Shown here piece after piece: positions 24,901-37,800 of a DNA stretch of 64,000 bases. Made by a program: the position numbers and the translations under genes. The notes beneath the pieces are model-generated. The model searched no databases. It was given only the letters and a program-made list of their open reading frames with translations, and was not told where the DNA came from. Within the stretch, counting starts at the first letter, position 1. Each line of letters begins with the position of its first letter. The stretch lies in the NCBI GenBank assembly GCA_911728455.2, contig OU452227.1, positions 19,918,110 through 19,982,109 of the forward strand, written 5' to 3'. Origin of the DNA: Marthasterias glacialis. Its lineage: Eukaryota > Echinodermata > Asteroidea > Forcipulatida > Asteriidae.

Positions 24901-27900
24901 GCAAGTTTAGCAAGTAACAAACCACAAGGGAAACTGACAGGGTAAATTTAATTCATTCACACATAACCCACCCCCCCCACCCTGACTCTACCCACCTGCA
25001 TTATGGCCACAAACTGTTGCTCATTCTCCACCGTCTCAGTGCCAGACTGTAAACTGGTCAGCACCGATGCGGAGAAGAAATAGCGCCACTTGTTCTGCAG
25101 CAACTCAAACAGGAGCTTGTAGAGCGCTGGCTTGATGTCTGGGGTTGCTCGCTGATAAATTAAAAATCAACACATTGGTTTTAAGAAATAACGCAATTCA
25201 ACACCCAACAGTTCAATCTGGAATAGTCAGATGTAATAATATCCTTTTTTCTAATTTCTTTTTTATTCATTCTGGTTTATTAAAAATATTCAAAACTCGC
25301 AACCCAAGGGCCAAATTACATCTGACATCACAAAGTTAAAAAAGAAAAGAAAAATACAAAACAAAGAGGGAAAAATACACAGAGGAAATAAACTTATCTT
25401 CATTACCCCTGAGTGAGATAAGTTTGGTACAATATTAGTTAACAAGCGGAAGTGGAAAACGGAAAAATATAGCGCTTCTGTGTCCCATATCCAACAAGGC
25501 CGGAGGCCGAAGGCCAAGTGGGATATGAGACACAGGTGCACTATATTTTTTTTCGTATTCAACGAGTGCACGTGCAAATTTATCTTCAAGCAAACGCACC
25601 GCTTTTGAATTTACAGTGAATTTACCATAGGATTCAGCAGCTGGAACAGCGTGTGCGAACAACATGTCTGAACGCCTTAGAACAGCGTGTTAAAAGAACA
25701 GGGTGTAGTATGGGCTGTGCAATACAACTACATATCACACTCATGTTTCTATGGATCAACTAATCAGAATCGAGGATTCAAGTTTGCTTGAAGATTAATG
25801 TTCTTTACCTGAGCAATGACTGGGTAGATATGGTCCATGCATATTCCGATAATACTTGGCAAGAAAGCTTTGAACGCCGACCCCGGCTCCTGGACGATGA
25901 TTTCAAGTATCTGAAGAAACCTGGAAAGAAATTTTGTTTTGTTTTTACGAGTCAAAAAACCTTCACACTTCACATAAACCCAAGAGGAGCACAAGACATA
26001 AGAATGTGATTGCAACTACAGAAAGTCGGCTGGAAATTCCCAAGCTTAGCAAATCTGTTTAATGCTAAGCAGTTGTATGAAATTGGGCCCTGCAGGACAA
26101 ACTTCAGTTGTGAGATGAAACAGGCCCATGGCCGGGCTTGAATTGGCGGCTGTTGCTACAGCTGTGGCTGTTGCCACTGCTGAGAGTGTTGCTGTGGGCA
26201 TCATATGCTTCAACACTTGCTTAACGTGACGATCATCAAGCCACAGCTGCTAATTTGGACACAGCTATAGTTCCAGCCAGGGCTTAAGAATTTATGAAAT
26301 TGGTGGGTTGGGGGGTGGGGAGGGGCAGATGAGAGCAACATGTTTGTTGCTAGCAATTAAATAGTTCAGACTGATGACAAAAAGTAGGTGATACATTATC
26401 TGGCCCTGCCCACGCTCACCAAGAGGGTTCTTATAGGAATACGAGACTTTCAGGGACGCCAGGTGGCAGCAGACTTACCAAGTAAATCCACTGTTCTCGA
26501 AAACATGCACCTGTTTAAAAGTTACATGAAAAAGGGCAAACTACTTGTTATGTCTGCTGCCACCTAGTGTCCCAAAGTCTCCCACTGGATTTTGTGTGAC
26601 CAAGAGCAACTTACTTTTCAACAACACCTCGTCCTTTACCGCTGTCTTCTAGAATAGTCTCTGCTAACCGCTCTCTGTGGTATCAAAAAAAAAAGAATTT
26701 ACAAACACACTTTAACACAAAGGAAGAAAAAAATCATAAATATTTACTGCAAAGATGCTCTTTTCATTTTGAAGTCTGAAAATTCAATCCTAAAATGGAA
26801 TTACCCTAAACTTTTTCTGTGACTAGCCAGCAGGACCAGTTAGCTTGTTGATCTACTAGGCCCCCAGCTTACTATCTTAAGGTTTTTCTTTCAACAATAT
26901 AATTGGTTTGTGACTTGATTTTTCATCAGTGTATGCAGTGCTTCACATGAGCTTGTGGTAAGCAGTGTGGTACTAGCCTGCAGGACCACAGGAGAGAATG
27001 CAGGAGAGAATTTCGACCGGTCTTCCAAAAGTTAGCATCAGCATTTGGCCAGCTGAGTATACAGTGCTTATCGAACATCAGTGTATGATGAACGATTCAT
27101 ACCCCATGCACCAAACAGCTGATTACTGTTAACCAGTTGGCGCCGGATGACGTCAATACATGCAAATGTTTCCCCTGCCTGGAAACGGAAGCCGTGTAAA
27201 CACGCCATTATGTTACGTCGGACCACTGGAGCAAAGGTCGCTTGAACTTTCACTGCGGAGTGTGCACAGATCACAGACACACCCTCTAATGCTTCATTTT
27301 ACCCACCCGAGGACAAAAAGAGGTCTTGAATAATATTGGCGTTTTCTGGCTATTGAGAGGTGGTTTTTGTGTGATCCCCGATTACAGACCTTTGTCCCTT
27401 TGTTCCAAGAAGAGGATTACAAGGCATTGAGAGGCTTCCACCATTGTGTATTCTTTGTATTTCGGCTCAATGCAGGTAAGTCAGAGTGAGCCAGAATGTT
27501 TTGCAATTCAGGGTGCGTGAATTTGATATTTTCTTGGTCGAGAAACAAAACGGACAATCCAATAAAGTGAATCTTTGTTCTCTTGGCATTGTCAAATCAG
27601 GGTTTCTTTGTGCCAGCGGTACCCTCAAAGAAAAAAGATTCCGGCAATTCCGCCAAAAGAATCCTGCCGGGGCGCAGGACAAAAAAGAATCCTGGCGGCA
27701 TTTGGTTAACAAGGAACACTGTTAATGCAGTTTGTGAGAGGGGGCTTGGCGCTGGGTACCTTGTAAATATGTCTAGGAAGATAGTGATGGTGTGTTGTAT
27801 GGTTGGAATGCCCATCTGAACGCGTAAACTCTGAAATATTGCCAGGTAGAATGCCATCATGTCGTCAACCACATCTGTAATCACAATGTACAAGAAAAAA

Positions 27901-28773
27901 CATCTGTCAGCGAAAAACAATCGGCGTGCGACCATGCAAGAGTATTCATTAGTGAACAAATACACTGACAAGGAGACAAACAGTAAAAGTCACTTAGGAT
28001 GGTTCCAGCTGAACCTGTTTGTCCGAACCTATTCACTGGTTATTTTTTACACTCACAACCAATGTCATTCTTGTGACATTCTTTCACCTCTGTACCAATA
28101 TTTGGATGTATTTCTACCTTAATTTGTTTTTACCAGTCAGAGTAACTTACTAAGGTTAAATTTGCATCACACTACAGCTACAAACATTTTTGTTTCCCAG
28201 ACCACAATTTCAATGATAAAAGTGATTATATAGCATTGCAAAAGTAACAATTACTTTTTTTTTTAAAGCTATGGTCATGCTTCACACATAGACAACTGCA
28301 AGGGAACCAGACTGGCTCTTTCAATGATCAGCACAGTGTCCAGCTGGAAAACCAAAGATAGCCACATTGCGCTAAATAGTCCAGGACCCTTTTCGAAACT
28401 TTACTTCCACCCCGACTGGGGCTCAGGCTCCGTCAGTTATTTTGAAAACGTGCTCTTTCGGTAGGGGGCTTCAACCAGGCAGCCAAGCCTAAGACAGATC
28501 CCAAGCCGCAGCAAACGCCAAAGCCATGGTTTCCGAATGAGCCAATGGAAAGGTTTTAGTTTTGTACTTTACCTGGCTGATGAATGTAGATGGGAAAGAG
28601 ATACAAGGCAGTATCAATGGATTCACGTAGTGAGTGATGACAAACTTGCTTGGTCTTTGACACCTCGCCCGCAATGGACTCGACCTGGTCCGATAACAAC
28701 TGCAACGTTCTTCTGATTGTTGGTTTGGCTAACAAGAAAATTCAACATTTGAAAGGTGTGTACGTTACTAATT

Positions 28774-28812
<39 letters not shown>

Positions 28813-31800
28813 ATTTATTATGTGCTTTTATCAAGCCACGTAAGCCTCTCAAAGCGCCTCACAGGTACCCATTTATGATGAGAAGCAATTTTGGTAAAGT
28901 GTCTTGCTCAAGGACACAAGTGTCGAGACCAGGGCCCAATTTCATGGCTCTGCTTACCGTAGAATTCTGCGCTTAAGCTCTGCTGCGGCCCATCGAAATG
29001 CGTACGTTACAGGGCGCCGTGAGCGCATAATTCTTTGGTAAGCAGCGCCATGAAATTGGGCCCAGAACTCAAACCCACACTCTGTTATCTCTCATTATCA
29101 CCACAACTTCAACACCAATATTTAATGATGACGATATACAAATAGCAAATGTTTGCGAACTAAATGATGAATGGGAGATACACTTCCAACTTAAAGAAGA
29201 ATAAAACAGCATTTGTATGGTGCATTTTGGATCACAGATCTCACGATGCGCTTTACAATTTAAACAAAAAAAGGTTCAATGATACACTAGAAACCAACAA
29301 AGGTATAATATACACAGTAATAATGACCTACAACAATACACCAGCTGTATACAAAAACAGTCATTAAACAAATATATATATATAATACAATCGCAATGAC
29401 GAGGTACACTCTCAAACTTAACAAAAATAAATAAGCAATGAGATGAGAGACCAAAACTGACATCACTCCAGGGGGCCAGTCAGTGAACCCCATGTATTAA
29501 CATAGCATTACAACTAGTATAATGATCAAGGACACAGTTAAGTTAAAATAAAACTGACTTTGTCAAGAGTGTACAAAAAGGCAACAATAGGAGACTTTGG
29601 AACGCTAGGTGGCAGCAGACTTACCAGGTAAATTTCTATTATTTGCATAGTTCTGAGCATGCACACATATCTGGGGACAATGGATTCACCTGGTAAGTCT
29701 GCTGCCACCTGGTGTCCTCAAAAGTGTCCCATTTTTAATATTTTGTTATGTGTCAGCCCCATGAAAAAAATTCCTGGTAATACCAAATACCGCGGTATTT
29801 TGGCGACGATATAAACTGAGTACCCAAAAATTGAATACTGCAGAAGCTTTCTACAGATAAGACACATGAAATGAGAGGCCCATCCAAGTAGCTCCAGGGA
29901 GACAGTTGGCAGGTCACACATGCATGTCACCTGATAACAAAAATACACGACACAATACACTAGAAGACCAGACAAATAACTTCAACTAACATGACTTTAT
30001 ATTTAAGACACTCATTGTTTGTTCATGTAACTCACCTCTTTCTTGTAGGCTCTTATCCTTAGCTAGGTGAGACATTCCTTTGAGCAGCTTGAACTCCTTG
30101 GTCAACCTCTGGACGAACTCGGCGTGGTGCTCGGACCGCAGGGCCCACTGCTGCTCCGATTCTGGAATGTTGGGCCATGGTAGGATGAGGATGTGGGACA
30201 ACGCCCGGCAGACTAGAAGCTGGACCTGGAAACAAGTATAATGCTGGATAGTACAGGCAGAGTGGCAGAGCTGGGGTTGGTGCCCGGGGGCAGGGTTAGA
30301 GGATGGTTCCCCTTTACTCACTTTGTCTTCAAAAATCTCAGTATTATTTTGAGATATTATAACTAATTATATAACTGACATACAGATCCTTCTCCAGGGC
30401 CAAATTTTATAAAGCTGTTAAGCATAAAAAAGTCCAGCTTAGCAGAAATGGGTTACCAGCCAAAGTCCCATGTAATGTACATTGCTTGTAACTGGTTCAC
30501 TGCTAACTTCTGCTTAGCCAATAAAATCTTTTACCTCTTCCTGCAGTCCCGAGAGGGATCCACCACTGACGTCTTTGAATAAGCTCTGTATAGATGAAAG
30601 CTCAATGAGAAATGTCGGTCTGACCGTTGTAGCCATGGATAAGAATAAATGGGCGGCAGAAATCAGCACTTTCTCTGGAACCTGAAAAACACAAACAAAA
30701 GGAGTAGGGAAGCTTCAATGAAAGGTGTTTACAGACCAAGTGTAACTTGGAGAGCGACTTGAATCCGCAAACATTGTATTTGTAGTAACAGAAAAGTGTT
30801 TGCTGGGCTGTAATTTCGCAAAAATACAACTCCCAGATGGAAAAGGCAGGCATGGCTCTTAATGTAAATGAATTTTTTTGTTTTTTGGAAGCATAAACTA
30901 AAGCCCGGTTCATACTTCCTGCAAATGCGAAGAAAGTTTGACGTCACAAATTCGTGACGAACAATTCGCTCGAGTTGAGATGTGTTCCAACTTTTTGCGA
31001 AATTCGCTGCAAATGTAGGAGAGTGACGTCAAATTCGCTTTGCCTTCGTTTTAATGAACACAACCTGTGATTTGTGGTGTGTTCAAATGCTAGTTCCTTG
31101 ACTCCGACAGTATTTCAGATGGGAATCTTTCTCTTGAGGATCGGTACTGCAGGGTTCTCCCCATGCACAAGCTAGCGTATCGGGCCGATACGCGCAAATT
31201 AAGGGCCGATACGCAGAAATAACGGCCAATACGCAAAAAAAAATAACAATAATTTTCTTTTGGGGGGGGGGGTTTGATATCAAATTCACAAAAAATCCTA
31301 ACATTTAACCATTTTAAATGCTCCAGATTGCACAGTAGAGCTTTTCAAACCAAACATAAACTTTAAATAAAAACATTCCAAGGACCTGCTACCAATTCAG
31401 CGTGCTTCAGCCACACTTTCAAAATTTGGGCCCAGAATGCCCCCCAGTTTTGAAAAATCCTGGGGAGTACCCTGTACTGGTAGGAACTGTTATCATCCGT
31501 GAGCTTCCAGACTGAAACCAAGCCATTATTTTTCCGATATCTAATAATAATAATAATATTAATAATAATAATAATAATAATAATGACAATTTATTGAAAG
31601 CAAAAATCCATAAAAGTGCTCCTGGCGCTTGTACAAAACTACATGATGACTTAACTAATAAATACAAAATACAACGATAAAGCAGAAGACCCAGTAAACA
31701 ACATTATGCAAACGCTTCATTACAAAGGTGAGTTTTGAGGTTTTTCTTAAACTCGTTCAAAGAAATCAATGATTTGACATGTGACGGCAATTTATTCCAA

Positions 31801-34800
31801 AGACGTGGTGCAGCACGAGAAAAAGATCGGTCACCCCATGATTAGATCGTTTTGTATCAGCACCTAACATCTCAAAATCAAAGTTACAACTTTCATCTTT
31901 GAAATTAATGCAGAAAAACTGGAATGGAGATAATCAGTAAATGACCACCGATTACGCACCAAAAAAACACAACACCTAACCTTCGACCTCAGTGAGGTCA
32001 CGACCTCACCTGTTTGGCCAGTAGCGGTGTAACAGCATCCACTATACTGGTGATGAGTGGTACAAACTTATCCTGGTGTCTCCCGTTCCGTTGGACTTCG
32101 CTGTAGAACTGTGACACCCAGTGCGTGAATGCCTGCAACGCGGCTAACGACTGTGCATGGCTGCGATACATAATGATATTCATAGATGAAATTACAAAAT
32201 GAAAATTAAAATATATGGAAGGAGATAAAGATAAATTACACCATCCAAAAAGTTCAACAGAAAAGGGAGATCTGTATTAAACAGAAAATTCCGAAAATCA
32301 GAAATAAATCTTGACAAGTTACTTCAATCTGTTTAAAATATACCAATATTGAGTGCATGTGAGTGCATTGTCGCAGAGTAAAATCACGAGATGAAATCTG
32401 GACGAATTTCACCGAGTGATTATATTCTGCAACAATGCACTCACATGCATTCAACATTTGTTTTATATAACTAACACATAGACCCTTGTCATTTGAAACT
32501 TTTACACAATAAACACAAAATAGACACAGAAAAGTTGTCCACCCCATAATCTGAAAATTCTGAAAACCCCTTCTAAACAACAAGGCCAACTCCATGTAGA
32601 CATCAACCTTGTCCACCGTGACATGACATTGCCTCATTTGGACAAACAAGCAGGAACGATTATTTTGGGAACGACACTTGTGAAAATCCACGTACACTGT
32701 CCTTAAATTACCCATGTAGGACGGTCCATTGTTGTGCAGTGAATACATGGCAAAAAAAAAAGAAAAAAGGATGACACGTGACTTGTGTTCCACCAATCAA
32801 ATGACAAGGATCTGTGTGTGTGTTACACAACACATAAAAAAGAAAAACACAATGGAAACTGACTGGGTATAGATAAATCAATTTTGGATGAACAAAGAAA
32901 AACTAAGCTCCGCATTTATGTGAGGGCGCTCTACCAACTGAGCTATCTAGCCCTATGTTGGCAGTCTCCCTATTTTGTCAATATCTTTCCTTTGTTCACC
33001 CGCAATTCAAATATTGTAACTTTCTTGTAATTTTGCCTGCGGGCCATAATTTGAATGAAATAAACCAATAATAATAAAAATAATATTATTTTTTTCCCGG
33101 ACACCGATGTGTGTTAAGCACTGCATATAAAAAACACCTTACAGGCATATTCCTCTGGTGGGATTTGAACCCACGACCCCCGCCGCTCCAGAGCAGATGT
33201 CCTACCAACCAGACCAATGATTTCGCCCGGCAGCTAGAGGCAGTTCGAATCCTTTTTTTTTTCTTCACAGGACTCAGGGAAAGTACTGAGTATGCAGTGC
33301 TTAACACACATCGGTGTATGGACAAAATAAACACAAATAATATTCTTATCCCTGATGCAAAATTAATATCTATCATAATAATGATCAGAATAATAATAGT
33401 AGTAGTATACATACACATCTATGAAGTCTGACTTGAGTACTGTTGGTATAGCCGTCTTCACTTTGTACAGCTTCATCTTACTGCCATAAACAGTAACTTG
33501 ACAAAACCTGCATAGTTACAGGGATAATACATCATTATTTTCAGGAAGAGTACAATCACTTCCATCCTCTAGCTGTCACTTAACACATCATACGACCAAT
33601 CTGTGAAAATTTCATCAAATAGTGGTCATGATTTTGTAAAAAATAACAAAGCAAAACGAAGCAAATTGAGGCAAAATTGTTAATTTGGCTGAGGCATGTG
33701 GTAATTTATTTCATTACACATCCAACAGCGCAAGCGCCAAGAACAAGATGGTTATTAGGAAACAAGAAAAAAATATTCAGTTTTAGATGTGTGAGGAAAT
33801 CCCCATATGGGGGAAACCCATGCATCAGGTAGGGACTGAAAACCCAATCCACACATGCAAGGCTCCTGTCTGAGATGGGATTGGAACCGGGGTCCACACA
33901 GGTGAAAGGCAGGGAAAGGAACCATGTACTGATATCAGTTTGTATTCACTCTTACACCAATGTGAGATAAGCACCGTATACTTGGTGCTTTCACCAAGTC
34001 CTGCGTAAACAACAAAACCCACAGGCTAGCCGGTAACTCTCAACCCAGCATTTGTTCATAACTAAACATTTTATCCATCCGCTTTGGATGTTGTACGAAA
34101 TAAATAAATAAATAAGTTTTAGAACAGGTCTTAAAGCCCTGGCTCAACATTGGTAGACTGACTGTAAATGCTTCCATTCTTTGCACAAATTAAGATATTT
34201 GTAATAAAACCAACCTGTGAAAATGTCAGCTCATTTCGTTGTTTCATTTGAGAGAAAACGGTAAAAATGCATTCAGCATTTTTATACGCATTCCTCACCG
34301 AGACGAAAACTAATTTTGAATCTTATTTCTTTTATTATTTAAAAACAATAACACTTCAGGCAGAAATATTTCAAGAAAAGTTTTCTACCATCATTTTCTT
34401 TGTACTATGTAAGGTATATGTAAATCTGTGAACATTTATGTTTTTCTTTTTACCAATGTTGACTTGGGGCTTTAACCACTAGTCCACTGAGCAAGCCCGG
34501 TTACAAAAGGCTCGTTTTGTAATTAGCAGTGGGTACCGTAATCAATTTAACTGACGTTCAGGATTTTCACTTGGGCTTGCTCGATGGTCAGGCGATTTCT
34601 GCTTGGGGATGAGAGGTTGTGGGTTCGAATACCACCCAAATGGACCATAGATTTTTTTGCCAAAGGACTCAGAGAATTACGTATATAGTGCTTACTACAA
34701 AGTGTAAGGGTAAAACAAAAATAGAGCTCTTCATGCCTGATGCAATAATCACATCAGTGAGAGACTTTGGAACGATAGGTGGCAGCAGACTTACCAGGTA

Positions 34801-37800
34801 AATTGTCATTGTTTACGTAATTATGAGCATGCACGCATCTTCCGAAAACAACGGATGTACCTAGTGAGTCTGCTGCCACCTAGCATCCTCAAAAGTCTGC
34901 CATTAAAATGGTGCTTACTTGTCAATGAGGGATAGTGCATCATCAAATCTCTCTGATAGTCTCTCAGCTATGAAGTGATCGGCTAGTCTCCCTAATGCCT
35001 GGAATAACGAACACAGATCCCTTAGCGTGCAGTGTAGTCTCCGACACTCATGTTCAGCTGTGATGTTTAACCTACGACCTACAAAGAAAGAAAAACCCAA
35101 CTAGTTAATACAACAATCCAATAACCCCAACCATCCCAGATTAATGACTTAATTCACCTGACGTCATCATCACATTAATCTTGGTTGCGCCATTTTGGAA
35201 GTCAATATCACTGTGTGTTAAACAGTTTGGTGCGCATTTTAGGCGATGTGGCATTTACACACTATACCTATTGACTTCCAAAGTGGCACAGTCGCCATTC
35301 GCGTGAGGGTGTACAAGGGGTCAATATCCTCTTTGCCAAAGTGAAGGATTCAGAAGAACTGAGTGCTGTAGGGCCAAATAACAATTGCTTATCACTTGGC
35401 CGTGCATTCCAATCTTATCCAAGTCCAAACATGTTGGTGTGGAGTGACATAGGAGAGGAGCATAGTGGAGGATTGAGGTCACCTGTACGCAAGTGGGCCT
35501 AGTAAGGCATAACAACCGATCACAACTGCATTCCCAAAGGTCTGACATTTATCGAAATCAAACGGCAGACTTTACAACGTTATGTGGCAGCTGACTCAAC
35601 AGGTAAATCTCCACTGTTGACGTAGCTCTGAGCAAGCACACATATTCAAAAACAATGGATTTACCTGGTGAGCCTGCCGCCACCTCTCATCCCAAAACGT
35701 CTCCCATTTTAATATGTAAATTTTCGCCTTTTTGAAATGAGGAATGAGTAGGATTTTCTCTGCCATACTTTCTGACAAGACAGAAATGAGCAGCATTAGA
35801 ACCACCACAGTGCAAAAAAAACCAAAAGGTTTGGATTCAAAATGGAGACTACGAAATGACAAGATGCCTGTACATACCCTCTGATGTCTCTGTAACGAAC
35901 TGGCCCAGCCCCATGTAGATATCCAAATATTCCTGGAATGGTGGATACTGAAAGAAAGGGAAGGGGAGAAGTTTCAGATATCTGAAATCAAAACACTACA
36001 TAGGCCATTTATGAAACCACGGCTTGGGCTGGTGCTTAGGCTCCATCAGTTATTTACAAAATGTTTGCTTTCCTTACGGAGCTTCAAACAGGTGGACAAA
36101 GTCCAAGCTCAAGCCCCAAGCCCCAAGCCCAATCCCAAGCCCAATCCCAAACCCAAGTCCAAGCCGTGGTTTCTTTACCAGTTGGAGCTGGATGTCATGT
36201 TTACACACGTTTCCCCTGCCTGGAAACTGAAGCTGTCTTAAGACGCCAATATGTAATTTCGGACCACCGGAGCAAAGGTCGCCCTAAACTACATTATGTG
36301 ACTCTTCAAGGTTGAACCTTATGTCAGAAGCTGACAATTTTAACCAGTAGGCATCGGCTGACGTGTATCCATGAAAATATTTTTCGAGCCAGCGAAGACG
36401 TTGAAACACGCCATTGTGTAAAAAGGTCTTGAATTTATTGCCATTTTGTGGCCATTGAGAGGCGGTTTTTGTGTAATCCCCAATTATAGACCTTTGTCCT
36501 TTTGTTCCAAGAAGGGGATTATGTACCCTCGGGAAAACCCGACATTTGCCGAAATCAGTCAACCCTCCTACTGTCTGACCATTCAGTATGAGAGATAATC
36601 ATGCCAGTCTGCAATACGTTATCATGCGGTAAATGCAACTACACATACTAACACTTAATAGTTTTGCGCATAGTTGTGCTGCCATACACAACTCGTGTAG
36701 TTTAACGGTTTCAAATGGTTGGGTCAACCTGCTGGAAAGTGCTACCAAGAACATAACGCATACTTTTTTTTCAAATCTGCGACACGTAACTGAAGAGAAA
36801 AGTATTCTGTACTCACCAGTACTCTGAATGCCTCAGTGGGTAGTAACTCAGCGACCTTGGCAATGATCTCAAGACATTGTCTTAAGAAACTGTGCCACTC
36901 CGTCTCTGACTGGCAAATAAGAAAAAAAATCATAAATTAGGGAGCACAAGGATAAATCAACTTTTTGCTTTCTAATGATTTTTTTTATATCTTTTTTCTT
37001 CATTTTTATGCAATTCGCCCATCACAAGGCCCAAAAGCAACTCGAGGTGTGGGCTACTTTTATGAAGGGATAGAAACCTGCCCAAATGCACAGAAACAAG
37101 ACATGGTGAGATATAAACGTAAGTCTCTTCACAGCACAGCTAAGAACAAGGAGGGGTAAATGAATCCGTTACATAACAAACATACCGGTCTCGTCCCCCA
37201 TTTGATATAAAATATAATAAGTTTTGTGGAAGAGCATGGAATATTTGGCAAAGAGCTGCATTTTTCCTTACAGTTTCTCTGTCTTTTGTCGTGATACTGC
37301 TAGAATGGAAATTAATATTGCCCCCTTTCCATGTAAACAAATTCTTTCAGTGTAGTTTTTATTAAAAAAAATTGGTGGACAATATATCAAGGCTGCCAAC
37401 AAACAATAAGTTATAACAAGTTTTTATATAGTGCTTTATCTATGTGCGTCTCATGGCACTTACATGTTCATTTAGAATGGTGTGCAAATTTTTTGAATTA
37501 TGACACCCTATTAAGTAGCACCTTGTAAGTGTTTCCAAGGTGATGTGACGCAATCTGTAGCCAACTACGCCAGAAACACTGCGTTTCTTATAGAAGCAAT
37601 CTCTTTTTATTGAAGTCCAAATTATACTGAATCACCGATATGTCAAAACAAATGTGGGAGCACTAAGGTAAATCTACTTCACATTTAAAAAAACATAACA
37701 TACGTATTTATCCAGTTCACTTGACTTCATAACCCAGAATAAATCACAATTTTGGGAGTCAGATTCAGTGTGTGTTATTCTGCAGTGTGGATTACAGACA

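Noticed and set aside
30001-30035. Extension of XPO6 exon 30036-30225 (GELHEQTMSVL resembles the human HQTLSVL)
   Set aside because: The frame soon stops, GTGAGT is a strong donor at 30035, and the true counterpart (RRTLQLLSDQVESI) lies in exon 28573-28728, keeping phase and total length.
32254-32796. 180-codon minus-strand open frame
   Set aside because: It coincides with dispersed element M, which recurs inverted at 23785-24135 without the same open frame; no transposase or other motif is visible.
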